64,000 nucleotides of DNA from Vreelandella stevensii S18214 (GTDB lineage Bacteria; Pseudomonadota; Gammaproteobacteria; Pseudomonadales; Halomonadaceae), in NCBI RefSeq assembly GCF_000275725.1, contig NZ_AJTS01000020.1, positions 1 through 64,000 on the forward strand, written 5' to 3'. The translations under genes and the position numbers were made by a program. Positions 35,909 to 44,423 of this stretch are shown piece after piece. Under the pieces are notes generated by a model. It searched no databases. It was not told the origin of the DNA and saw only the letters and a list, made by a program, of their open reading frames with translations. Numbering within the stretch: the first letter of the stretch is position 1; every line of letters starts with the position of its first letter.

Positions 35909-37069
35909 ATGCATCCATTTGCTCACCGCCTGCTCATCGCCACCCTGCCGCTTTCTCTACTGGGCGCTGCCGTCAGCCACGCCAGTGAAGTAGAGCTGCC
36001 GCGCACCATGGCCTGGACGGCCTACGGCACCAACTCCAGCGGCTACGCCCAGGCCGTTGCCATCGGCAACATGCTGCAGAACCATTACGGCTCTTCGGTG
36101 CGTATTCTGCCCGGCGACAACGACGTTTCCCGCATGACGCCCCTGAAACAAGGGCGTGTCGACCTGTGCGCCTGCGGCATCGCCAGCTACTACGGCGCCG
36201 AAGGGGTCATGATGTTCGCCGACCGCGACTGGGGCCCGCAGCCGCTGCGCGTCATTACCACGTCTACCGCGTCGTTCGGCCTGTCATTGGCCGTGGCCGG
36301 CGACCTGGGCGTTGAAACCCCAGCGGACCTGGCCGGCAAGCGCATTGCCTACATTCGTGGTGACGATGCCTTGAATAAAGGCACCGAGGCGTATCTGGCC
36401 TTCGGTGGGCTCACCTGGGACGATGTCGAGCGCGTCGATTATCCGGGCTACGGGCGCTCCTTCGACGGCATCATCGCCGGGGATGTGGATGCCTCCTTCA
36501 CGACGACCGTGACGCCCCCTGCGCAGCAGCTGGCCAGCAGCCCCAGAGGCATCAGCTGGCCGGTACTCGACCCAAACGATGAAGCAGGCTGGGAGCGCAT
36601 GGCGGCGGTTGCCCCCTACTTTCAGCCCCATGAAGTCACCGCAGGCGCGGGCGGCATCAGCGCCGACAACCCGGTCCCCAGCGCCAGCTACCCTTATCCC
36701 ATCGTCGTGGCCAATCAGGACCTGGATGACAAGGTCGCCTATGGTTTGATTCGAGCCATGAATGACCATTACGACGATTACAAGGACAATGCGCCGGGAG
36801 CGGTGGGCTACGCGCTGGAGTACCAGGATCTACAGTGGGTGGTGCCGTTCCACGATGCGGTGGTGGAGTACTACAAGGAAATCGATGTATGGACCGATGA
36901 CATGCAGGCTCACCAGGATCAGCTGGTCGAGCGGCAAAATGTCCTGCTGCAAGCCTGGGAGGCGTTCATGGCAGACGCACCCAGCGACTCGGACGCGTTC
37001 ACTACCGAGTGGATGACGGCCCGCGCCTCGGCATTGACCGACGCCGGATTCGAGCCGATTTTCGAGTAA
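35909..37069 (+). CDS. TAXI-family TRAP solute-binding protein (copy 1)
   Basis: 386 residues from the second ATG (35909), which lies seven bases after AAGGAG; the first ATG at 35903 is only one base from it. Signal peptide to about residue 25. TAXI family (TRAP-associated extracytoplasmic immunogenic protein): mature start MAWTAYGTNSSGYAQ, then RVDLCACGIASYYG and the C-terminal KDNAPGAVGYALEYQ. It delivers an organic acid to the permease encoded next. It is closely related to the second binding protein at 39147; by eye well over half the residues match. Confidence 0.92.
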   Translation: MHPFAHRLLIATLPLSLLGAAVSHASEVELPRTMAWTAYGTNSSGYAQAVAIGNMLQNHYGSSVRILPGDNDVSRMTPLKQGRVDLCACGIASYYGAEGVMMFADRDWGPQPLRVITTSTASFGLSLAVAGDLGVETPADLAGKRIAYIRGDDALNKGTEAYLAFGGLTWDDVERVDYPGYGRSFDGIIAGDVDASFTTTVTPPAQQLASSPRGISWPVLDPNDEAGWERMAAVAPYFQPHEVTAGAGGISADNPVPSASYPYPIVVANQDLDDKVAYGLIRAMNDHYDDYKDNAPGAVGYALEYQDLQWVVPFHDAVVEYYKEIDVWTDDMQAHQDQLVERQNVLLQAWEAFMADAPSDSDAFTTEWMTARASALTDAGFEPIFE

Positions 37070-37118
37070 CTCGCCTCGGGGCGGCGCTCGCCGCCCCAGC
37101 TGATTGATGGAACGCCCT

Positions 37119-39125
37119 ATGACCACCGATACCGCGCCTGTTAATGCCCCGCAGGTCAAAGAAAAGATCAGCCAAATCCGCGAGCTGCCACCCGCGCTTC
37201 GCTGGGTTCCCGCCACCGTCACCGTGCTGCTGATGATGATGACGCTGGATTACCTGTTCAACTGGGGCTGGCTCACCTTCGTGACCGGGCTCGAGACCCA
37301 GTTCTATTACGCAGTGGTGGCACTGCTGCTGCCGCTGGTTTTTCTGCTATGGCCCATGCTAAGCCGTCAGCAGGACCAACCCATCCCCTGGTACGACTAC
37401 CTGCTCAGCGCCGTCACTTTGGTGATTGGCGGCTACTTCGTCTATAACGCGGTGTCCATTCTCGAGCGCGGCTGGGCGTTTTCAGCCCCGGATACTGCCA
37501 TTTACGCCAGCTACGCTTACTGGATTCTCATCATCGAAGCTGCCCGCCGGGCGGGCGGCCTGCCGATTGCCATCATTGCCGGGCTATTCTCTCTTTACCC
37601 CTTGGTGGCGGATATCGTACCGGGCCCGATTCAAGCGTTTCCTTCCAGCCTGTCTGAAACGGCCATGTACCATACCATGAGCACCGAGAGCATCATGGGG
37701 GTGCCACTGCAGGCCTTTGCCGGGCTGGTCATCGGTTTTCTGGTGTTTGGCGTCGTGCTGCAAAAAAGCGGCGGCGGCAAGTTTTTCATCAATCTGGCCT
37801 TTGCACTGCTGGGCCATGTGCGCGGCGGCCCTGCCAAGGTATCGATTTTCTCCAGCGGGCTGATGGGCTCCATGAGCGGCAGCGTGATCAGTAACGTGCT
37901 GACCACCGGGGTGCTGTCGATCCCCGCCATGCGCCGCATCGGCATGGGCCGTTCGTTCGCTGGCGGTGTCGAAGCCTGTGCCTCCACCGGGGGCGTGCTG
38001 ATGCCGCCGGTCATGGGCGCCACCGCCTTCGTCATGGCCATGTTTCTGGACGTGCCCTACTCCACCATTGCGCTGGCCGCCGTCATACCCTCGATTCTCT
38101 ACTTTCTGGGGCTTTTCATCCAGATCGACGCTTACGCTGCCCGCCACAATATCAAGGGGTTGCCTGCGGTAGAGCTGCCGTCGGTCTGGCAAACCCTCAA
38201 GGAGGGCTGGTACTTCATCTTCGTCTTTGGCCTGCTGGTGTGGATGCTGCTGGTCATGCAGCGCGAAGCGGTGGCACCGTTCTACGCAACCGCCCTGCTG
38301 CTGGTACTCAACCAGCTTTCCCGCCAGAACCGCTGGGGATGGAAGGATGTTGCCGACACGCTCTCTTCGGCCGCCAAGCTGTTTGCCGAACTCATCGCCA
38401 TTCTGGCAGGGGTCGGCATGCTGGTGGGCGCGCTCTCCATGACCGGCCTTTCAGGCACCATTGCCAACGACTTCATCAATATCGCAGGGGGTAGCGTACC
38501 GCTGCTGCTGATCATGGGGGCGGTCACCAGCTTCGTGCTGGGCATTGGCATGACCGTGACCGCAGCCTACATCTTCCTGGCCGTGGCGCTGGCCCCGGCG
38601 CTGATTCAAGGCGGCGGCCTGGACCCCATGGCAGTGCACATGTTCATTCTCTACTGGGGCATGTTGAGCTTCATCACGCCCCCCGTGGCGCTGGGGGCTT
38701 TTGCCGCCGCCACCGTGGCGGGCGCCCGCCCCATGGAGACCGGCCTGCAGGCCATGCGTCTGGGCAGCGTGATCTACTTCATTCCCTTCCTGTTCGTCCT
38801 CAATCCGGCGCTGATCATGCAGGGCGAGCCTCTGATGATCGTCGCCGTGTTCATTCAGGCCATCATCGGCATCGTCCTGTTCGCATCGGCCATGCAGGGC
38901 TATCTGATGGGCGTCGGGCGGCTGGGATACGGCATGCTGCAAGAGGCGGTCATTCGTGGTCTGGTGCTGATAGCGGGCCTGCTACTGGCGATGCCCGGGG
39001 GCGGCATGGTTCCGCTGAGCCAGTGGGAGTTGATTGGCCTGGCCGCGGCAGCACTATTGCCAGGGGTTGCCCTTGCGCGGCTTAGCCAGCGCCACCACCA
39101 GCGTTCGCTAACGGCCAACGCTTGA
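37119..39125 (+). CDS. TAXI-TRAP transporter fused permease (DctQ-DctM type)
   Basis: 668 residues from the ATG at 37119 (GGAA six bases upstream); ATG 37107 is an alternative. Single-chain TRAP permease: four N-terminal DctQ-like segments, then the large DctM-like part with GLMGSMSGSVISNVLTTGVL and EACASTGGVLMPPVMGATAF, a region of the family linked to substrate and Na+ binding, and LSFITPPVALGAFAAATVAG. Uptake is driven by the Na+ gradient, which suits a marine or halophilic cell. Sits between two binding-protein genes. Confidence 0.93.
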   Translation: MTTDTAPVNAPQVKEKISQIRELPPALRWVPATVTVLLMMMTLDYLFNWGWLTFVTGLETQFYYAVVALLLPLVFLLWPMLSRQQDQPIPWYDYLLSAVTLVIGGYFVYNAVSILERGWAFSAPDTAIYASYAYWILIIEAARRAGGLPIAIIAGLFSLYPLVADIVPGPIQAFPSSLSETAMYHTMSTESIMGVPLQAFAGLVIGFLVFGVVLQKSGGGKFFINLAFALLGHVRGGPAKVSIFSSGLMGSMSGSVISNVLTTGVLSIPAMRRIGMGRSFAGGVEACASTGGVLMPPVMGATAFVMAMFLDVPYSTIALAAVIPSILYFLGLFIQIDAYAARHNIKGLPAVELPSVWQTLKEGWYFIFVFGLLVWMLLVMQREAVAPFYATALLLVLNQLSRQNRWGWKDVADTLSSAAKLFAELIAILAGVGMLVGALSMTGLSGTIANDFINIAGGSVPLLLIMGAVTSFVLGIGMTVTAAYIFLAVALAPALIQGGGLDPMAVHMFILYWGMLSFITPPVALGAFAAATVAGARPMETGLQAMRLGSVIYFIPFLFVLNPALIMQGEPLMIVAVFIQAIIGIVLFASAMQGYLMGVGRLGYGMLQEAVIRGLVLIAGLLLAMPGGGMVPLSQWELIGLAAAALLPGVALARLSQRHHQRSLTANA

Positions 39126-39146
39126 TACCCACCACGAGGAGATATC

Positions 39147-40292
39147 ATGAACACAAGAACAACGCTTACCCTCGCCCTCAGTAGCGTCACCGCTGGCCTG
39201 CTGGCAGCGGGCAGCGCCAGCGCCATGCCCAGCACCTTGAACTGGACGGCGTATGGCACGGGCACCAGCGGTCACGCCCAGATCATGGCGATCAGTCAGC
39301 TGCTTCAGGAGGAGCATGGCACTCAGTCCCGGGTCATTCCCGGTGAAAACGACACCATGCGCATGACGCCGCTCAAAACCGGCCGCGTGGATCTGTGCGC
39401 CTGCGGCATTGCCAGCTACTACGGCTCGGAAGGCGTCATGATGTTTGCCGGACCGGACTGGGGTCCACAGCCCATACGGGTCATTTCCACCGCCATGGCC
39501 AGCTTCGGTCTGGGCATGGCGGTAGCTGGCGACGTGGAGATCGACTCCATCGCCGACCTCAAGGGCAAACGGCTAGCCTACCTGCGTGGCGACGATGCCC
39601 TGAACAAGGCCGCCGAAGCCTATCTGGCGTTTGCCGGGCTGACCTGGGATGATGTGCAGCGTGTCGATTTCCCCGGTTACAACGCCGCCTTCGACGGCAT
39701 CATCAGCGGCCGTGCCGATGCGGCGATTACCACCACGGTCACTCCGGCGGCCCAGCGCTTGGCGGCCAGCCCACGCGGCTTGCAGTGGCCAGCGCTACCC
39801 GCAGACGATGACGCAGGCTGGGCACGCATGCTGGAGGCAGCCCCCTACTTTCAGCCCCACGACGTGACCTCTGGCGCGGGCATCGATGCCGAGCAGCCGC
39901 TGGCCAGCGCCAGCTACCCCTACCCGATCATGGTGAGTAACGCCGACCTGGCACCGGAAACCGTCACCGGGCTGATCACCACGCTGGTGGAGTCCTTTGA
40001 CGACTACAAGGACAACGCCCCCGGCGCCAGCGGCTATGCGCTGGAAAACCAGAACATGACCTGGGTGGTGCCCTTTCACGACGCCGTGGTGACCTACTAC
40101 CAACAGACCGGCGTGTGGAACGATGCCATGGAGGCCCATCAGAACGCCCTGGTAGCGCGGCAACAGCTGCTGATGGAGACCTGGGAAGCGTATCAAGCCG
40201 ATGCCCCCGAAGACGAAACGGCGTTCATCGACGGCTGGATGCAGGTGCGTCGTACCGCGCTGGAAGAGGCTGGGTTGAATCCAGTGTTCTAG
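39147..40292 (+). CDS. TAXI-family TRAP solute-binding protein (copy 2)
   Basis: 381 residues, strong ribosome site (GAGGAGATATC) before the ATG, signal peptide to about residue 27. Shares RVDLCACGIASYYG, MMFAGPDWGPQPIRVI and NAPGASGYALENQ with copy 1. The protein lacks the glycine-rich GGISADNP insertion of copy 1 (it reads GAGIDAEQP). It ends the operon, followed by a terminator at 40433. Two receptors for one permease suggests two substrates or affinities. Confidence 0.92.
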   Translation: MNTRTTLTLALSSVTAGLLAAGSASAMPSTLNWTAYGTGTSGHAQIMAISQLLQEEHGTQSRVIPGENDTMRMTPLKTGRVDLCACGIASYYGSEGVMMFAGPDWGPQPIRVISTAMASFGLGMAVAGDVEIDSIADLKGKRLAYLRGDDALNKAAEAYLAFAGLTWDDVQRVDFPGYNAAFDGIISGRADAAITTTVTPAAQRLAASPRGLQWPALPADDDAGWARMLEAAPYFQPHDVTSGAGIDAEQPLASASYPYPIMVSNADLAPETVTGLITTLVESFDDYKDNAPGASGYALENQNMTWVVPFHDAVVTYYQQTGVWNDAMEAHQNALVARQQLLMETWEAYQADAPEDETAFIDGWMQVRRTALEEAGLNPVF

Positions 40293-40432
40293 GCTCTGTC
40301 TGAAAAGACGGCGAGCTGCGGTGGGCCACTTTACGCTGACGTGGCGGGTGTCCCATGTGCACCTCATCGCCGGGCCTACCTCAACAAGCCTGCCTCACGC
40401 CGCGCTTCATATTTCGCCTCATCTTTTACCCC

Positions 40433-40456
40433 AGGCCGCCACTGTGCGGCCTTTTA
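40433..40456 (+). terminator. Terminator of the TAXI operon
   Basis: Stem AGGCCGC / GCGGCCT, loop CACTGT, followed by TTTTATT, 140 bases after the stop of copy 2. The stretch 40293-40432 before it holds nothing I can recognise. Confidence 0.85.
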
Positions 40457-40470
40457 TTCAAAGCCATAAA

Positions 40471-40485
40471 TTCCGCAATGCAAAA
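40471..40485. promoter_or_regulatory. Putative IclR-type operator, site 2a (beta-oxidation operon)
   Basis: TTCCGCAATGCAAAA fits TTYYGCAWWGCRRAA at every position. It lies upstream of the predicted promoter, and CAAAACAACGTTTTG, an overlapping palindrome, follows directly. Confidence 0.55.
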
Positions 40486-40500
40486 CAACGTTTTGAATTA

Positions 40501-40529
40501 TTGACTCCAGCGGCGTCTTTCGCCATGAT
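40501..40529 (+). promoter_or_regulatory. Possible sigma-70 promoter of the beta-oxidation operon
   Basis: TTGACT (40501-40506), 17 bases, CATGAT (40524-40529). The -10 box is only a 4/6 match. The start would be near 40536. Confidence 0.45.
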
Positions 40530-40558
40530 CGATGTATATTCCAAATAACAATGCTTAG

Positions 40559-40573
40559 TTTCATATAGCGAAA
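40559..40573. promoter_or_regulatory. Putative IclR-type operator, site 2b (beta-oxidation operon)
   Basis: TTTCATATAGCGAAA is a weaker match to the shared palindrome with a clean TTTC/GAAA symmetry, about 23 bases after the predicted start and just before the ribosome site of the gene at 40587. Confidence 0.45.
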
Positions 40574-40586
40574 CACGGGAGCCATC

Positions 40587-42095
40587 ATGAGTGTTCACTA
40601 CCAGCGGCATGGCGAGGTAGGCGTCATCAGTATCGCCAACCCACCGGTCAACGCCTTGAGCCAGGCCGTGCGGCGCGGTTTGCTCGACGCGCTGCAAGCA
40701 GGCATCGCCGACCAGCAGGCCCGGGCGCTGGTGGTCATGGCCGAGGGGCGCACGTTCATCGCCGGGGCAGATATCCGCGAATTTGGCAAACCGCCCCAGG
40801 CGCCGCTTCTGCCAGACGTGATTAGCCAACTGGAAGCATGTCCCAAACCGCTGGTGGCATCGCTGCACGGCACGGCGCTGGGGGGAGGCATGGAAGTCGC
40901 GCTGGGCTGTCACTATCGCGTGGCGCTGGCAAGCACTCGTGTTGGCTTGCCAGAAGTGAAGCTCGGCCTGCTGCCCGGCGCAGGCGGCACCCAACGCCTA
41001 CCTCGGCTGACGGGTGTGGCAAATGCGCTGGACATCATCACCAGCGGGCGCTTCGTGGAGGCCACGGAAGCCCATACCATCGGAATCCTCGATGCCATCA
41101 GCGACGCCGCAACGCCGCTGGAAGCCGGGCTTAACGCTGCACGAGCAGTGCTGGCGGGAGAGCAGACAACGCGCATTACCGGGCAGCTCCCCGCACCCGA
41201 CGCCGATTCTCAGGCCATGGCTACCATGCGGGCGCAGCTTGAAAGCAGCGTCCCGGAGCTGTTTTCGCCGTTTCGCATCGTCGAAGCCATCGATGCCTGC
41301 ACCCAGGCAGCGTCGCTGGAAGAGGGCCTGCGCCAGGAGCGAGCACTGTTTCTGGCCTGTATGGACTCCCCACAACGGGCAGGGCTGATCCACCTCTTTT
41401 TTGCTGCCCGAAGCCCTCACCTGGTGCCCGGCGTAGAGAACGCGGCCCCCTTCACCCAGCTAGCCCTGATCGGTGAACACCCGCTGTTCGACACGCTGCA
41501 GCAGGCCGCCCAGCGGGCGGGGATAACGCTGACACCCACAGCAGACGCCAACACCGAACTGTGCCTGCTGGCGCCCGGCGCGGATACTAGCACCTGCCCC
41601 GGCCAGGCCGTCACGCTAGCGCTGCGGCCACTTACTGCCCCCATCAGCGCAGCCATTGACAAAGACATTGACAAAGACATTGACAAAGACATCGACACAG
41701 ACCTGCCCTCGGCCTCCTTGAGCCTGGTGCTGGCTGAGCATGGCGCCTTCCATGAACTGGTCAATCACCACGCCAGCGCGCTGGACCAGCAGCGGGCGGC
41801 GTTAACCCTCAAGGCATTGCGGGCCAATGTGGTGGTGACGCGCTCCCCTGGCGTGCTGAGTACCCTGCATGACGCCGCCGCACAAGCGCCTGCCCAGGGC
41901 ACCCAAACGGCGCTGGAGCAAGCCAGCCTGGCCCTGGCCCAGCAGGGAGCCTGCTACCGGGAAAGCGATATCGATCTGCTTTCGGTGGAAGCCATGGGCT
42001 ACCCCCGGCATTCAGGCGGGGCTCACCGCCAGGCCACGCTGGCCCAGCCCGCCTCCGACACCTCATCGACCACTGCCAGGAATGCACACTCATGA
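40587..42095 (+). CDS. Enoyl-CoA hydratase with degenerate FadJ-like C-terminal part
   Basis: 502 residues. Residues 1-190 are a full crotonase domain with both hydratase glutamates (in [10 protein letters not shown] and VGLPEVKLG) and the oxyanion loop [14 protein letters not shown]. The linker [20 protein letters not shown] (about 266-285) is that of FadJ/peroxisomal multifunctional enzymes. The expected NAD-binding domain is missing: there is no GxGxxG, only about 150 low-complexity residues with a DKDI repeat (357-372). The tail ([20 protein letters not shown]) again resembles the C-terminal dehydrogenase domain. Hydratase activity is likely, dehydrogenase activity not. Its stop overlaps the next ATG (ATGA). 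Confidence 0.85.
   Translation: MSVHYQRHGEVGVISIANPPVNALSQAVRRGLLDALQAGIADQQARALVVMAEGRTFIAGADIREFGKPPQAPLLPDVISQLEACPKPLVASLHGTALGGGMEVALGCHYRVALASTRVGLPEVKLGLLPGAGGTQRLPRLTGVANALDIITSGRFVEATEAHTIGILDAISDAATPLEAGLNAARAVLAGEQTTRITGQLPAPDADSQAMATMRAQLESSVPELFSPFRIVEAIDACTQAASLEEGLRQERALFLACMDSPQRAGLIHLFFAARSPHLVPGVENAAPFTQLALIGEHPLFDTLQQAAQRAGITLTPTADANTELCLLAPGADTSTCPGQAVTLALRPLTAPISAAIDKDIDKDIDKDIDTDLPSASLSLVLAEHGAFHELVNHHASALDQQRAALTLKALRANVVVTRSPGVLSTLHDAAAQAPAQGTQTALEQASLALAQQGACYRESDIDLLSVEAMGYPRHSGGAHRQATLAQPASDTSSTTARNAHS
41655..41702 (+). repeat. Tandem repeat, 12 bp x 4, coding
   Basis: Three exact copies of ATTGACAAAGAC and a diverged fourth (ATCGACACAGAC) encode [16 protein letters not shown]. 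It lies in the degenerate middle part of the hydratase fusion. Such units can change copy number by slippage without breaking the frame. Confidence 0.9.
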
Positions 42096-43285
42096 ACCTG
42101 ACGTTTAGCCCCGAAGAGCAGGCGTTCCGCGAGGAAGTCCGCCAATTTCTCAGCGACTCACTGCCCGAGGACATCCGTGAGCGGGTACGCCTGGGGCGCC
42201 ATTTGCGCGCCGACGACCACCTGCGCTGGCAGAACATTCTCAGTGAACGGGGGTGGCTCGCCGCCAACTGGCCAGTCGAACACGGTGGCCCAGGCTGGGG
42301 GCCGGTGCAGCGGCATATCTTCGATGAAGAGTGCGCCGCCGCCCACGCTCCCACGGTCGTCCCCTTTGGTGTCAACATGGTAGCACCGGTGATCATGAAG
42401 TTCGGCAGCGTCGCGCAGCAGCAACACTACCTGCCGCGCATTCTCGACAATCAGGATTGGTGGTGCCAGGGCTACTCCGAGCCGGGCGCGGGCTCGGACC
42501 TGGCCGGTCTGGCGACCCGTGCGGTGCGTGACGGTGACCACTATGTGGTCAACGGCCAGAAAACCTGGACCACCCTGGGTCAGCACGCCAACATGATGTT
42601 CTGCCTGGTACGCACCGACCCCCAGGCCAAAAAGCAGGCAGGCATCAGCTTTTTATTGATCGATATGCAGACCCCCGGCATTACCGTACGCCCGATCATC
42701 ACCCTAGACGGTGCCCATGAAGTCAACGAGGTATTCCTCGATAACGTGCGCGTGCCGGTGGAGAACCGTGTGGGCGACGAGGGCCAGGGCTGGACCTGTG
42801 CCAAGTTCCTGCTCACCCATGAGCGCACCGGCATTGCCGGGCTGGGCCACGCCAAGCAGGCGCTGCGCCATTTGAAGTCGCTGGCCTCCCGTATGCAGCA
42901 TCGCGGCAAGCCGCTGCTGGCGCTACCCAGCTTTCGCCAACGGGTGGTCAAAGCGGAGCTGGAGCTGATGGCGCTGGAAGTCACCAACCTGCGGGTGATT
43001 GCCGCCTCCCGGGAGGGCGGCGTTCCCGGGGCGGAAAGCTCCCTGCTGAAAGTACGCGGCTCGGAGCTGCGCCAGGAGCTCAGCGAACTGACCCGCCGTG
43101 CGCTGGGGCCTGCCGCGCTGCCGTTCTTTCCCGAGTTTCTCCACGGTGATGACACGCTGGAAGACACCGCCGCCCAGAGCGCTGCCGCCAGCGCTCAGTA
43201 CTTCAATCGTCGCAAGCTGTCGATTTATGGCGGGGCCAACGAGATTCAAAAGAGCATCGTCGCTAAAACCATTCTAGGCATGTAA
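42092..43285 (+). CDS. Acyl-CoA dehydrogenase, PimC-like large subunit
   Basis: 397 residues, full three-domain acyl-CoA dehydrogenase. FAD/substrate segments QGYSEPGAGSDLAGLATRAV and WTTLGQHANMMFCLVRTD are present. The catalytic Glu of the MCAD type (YEG) is absent: the site reads IYGGANEIQKSI; the Glu in LLTHERTGIAGLG may replace it, as in isovaleryl-CoA dehydrogenases (inference). Paired with the next gene as in pimeloyl-CoA dehydrogenase PimC/PimD, so a heteromer is likely. Overlaps the hydratase gene by four bases. Confidence 0.9.
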   Translation: MNLTFSPEEQAFREEVRQFLSDSLPEDIRERVRLGRHLRADDHLRWQNILSERGWLAANWPVEHGGPGWGPVQRHIFDEECAAAHAPTVVPFGVNMVAPVIMKFGSVAQQQHYLPRILDNQDWWCQGYSEPGAGSDLAGLATRAVRDGDHYVVNGQKTWTTLGQHANMMFCLVRTDPQAKKQAGISFLLIDMQTPGITVRPIITLDGAHEVNEVFLDNVRVPVENRVGDEGQGWTCAKFLLTHERTGIAGLGHAKQALRHLKSLASRMQHRGKPLLALPSFRQRVVKAELELMALEVTNLRVIAASREGGVPGAESSLLKVRGSELRQELSELTRRALGPAALPFFPEFLHGDDTLEDTAAQSAAASAQYFNRRKLSIYGGANEIQKSIVAKTILGM

Positions 43286-43294
43286 GGGGTCATC

Positions 43295-44413
43295 ATGGAT
43301 TTCGCACTCACCGACGAGCAGCGCATGCTCGAAGAGACACTGACACGCCTGGTGGCCGACCAGGTATCCCCTGAACAACGCCGCGCCCTGCTGGAAGCGC
43401 CGTCACACGCCGCCAGCCCCCTGTGGCGCACCTTTGCCGAACTGGGGCTGCTGCATATGCCGTTCAGCGAAGACGTGGGAGGGCTGGGCGGCGACGGCAC
43501 CGACCTGATGATCATCATGCAGGCACTGGGGCGCGGCCTGGTCCCGGAAGCCTACCTGTTTGGGCTGGTCATGCCGGGGCAACTGCTGGCGCTATGCGGC
43601 AGTCCAGCACAGCAGGCGCGCTGGCTGGCGCCGCTGCTGGAAGGCGAGCACCAGCTTGCCCTGGCCTGGCAAGAGCACGCCGCCCGCTATGACGCGTTCG
43701 ATATATCGACCCACGCGCGCCAGCACAACGGCCAGTGGCTGCTCAATGGCCGCAAGGACGTGGTCATGAACCTGGCCAATGCCGCCGCCACGCTGGTCAC
43801 CGCCCAACTGCCCAATGGCCAGTTAGGCGTGTTCATCGTGCCTGCCGATGCCCAGGGCGTTTCGCAGCGCACCTATCGCACCATGGATGACCAGCCTGCC
43901 GGTGACCTGATGCTGGACGACGTGGCCCTGCCGCTGGAGCACTGCCTGAGCGAAGACGCCGGTGAGGCACTGGCAGAGGTATTGGCCCTGGGCCGGGCAG
44001 CGCTGTGCGCCGACGCCATCGGCGCCATGGAAACCGCCTGCGACCAGACGCTAGCGTACCTGAAAGAGCGCAAGCAATTTGGCCTGCCGCTGGCCACGTT
44101 TCAGGCGCTGCAGCACCGCATGGTGGACATGCACCTGCACCTGGAGCAGTCGCGCTCCATGGCGATTCTTGCCGCCACCAGCCTCTCGCTGCCCGCCCAG
44201 GAACGGGATGCAAAGCTGGCCGCGGCCAAGGCGTACTGCGGTGAATCAGCGCGTTTCATTGCCGAACAGGCCATTCAGCTGCACGGCGGCATGGGCATGA
44301 CCGAAGAGTGCTACGTGGCCCACTATGCCAAGCACCTGGTCATGTTCGATCACTACCTGGGCGATAGCGACTTCCACCTCGAAACGCTGAGCGAACAGCT
44401 GGACGCCGCCTGA
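43295..44413 (+). CDS. Acyl-CoA dehydrogenase, PimD-like small subunit
   Basis: 372 residues, nine bases after the partner. It keeps the N-terminal helical and C-terminal domains (ALTDEQRMLEETLTRLVADQ, LKERKQFGLPLATFQALQHR, AIQLHGGMGMTEECYVAHYA) but the middle beta domain is divergent (WLLNGRKDVVMNLANAAATL). The end (LVMFDHYLGDSDFHLE) has no catalytic glutamate motif. This fits the non-catalytic or shared-site subunit of a PimC/PimD-type heterotetramer. Dicarboxylyl- or bulky acyl-CoA substrates are typical of that group. Confidence 0.88.
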   Translation: MDFALTDEQRMLEETLTRLVADQVSPEQRRALLEAPSHAASPLWRTFAELGLLHMPFSEDVGGLGGDGTDLMIIMQALGRGLVPEAYLFGLVMPGQLLALCGSPAQQARWLAPLLEGEHQLALAWQEHAARYDAFDISTHARQHNGQWLLNGRKDVVMNLANAAATLVTAQLPNGQLGVFIVPADAQGVSQRTYRTMDDQPAGDLMLDDVALPLEHCLSEDAGEALAEVLALGRAALCADAIGAMETACDQTLAYLKERKQFGLPLATFQALQHRMVDMHLHLEQSRSMAILAATSLSLPAQERDAKLAAAKAYCGESARFIAEQAIQLHGGMGMTEECYVAHYAKHLVMFDHYLGDSDFHLETLSEQLDAA

Positions 44414-44423
44414 GGAGCCGAAT

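Noticed and set aside
41655-41702. Phase-variation switch in the hydratase fusion
   Set aside because: The repeat unit is 12 bases, so copy-number change keeps the frame; it can vary length but not switch the gene off.
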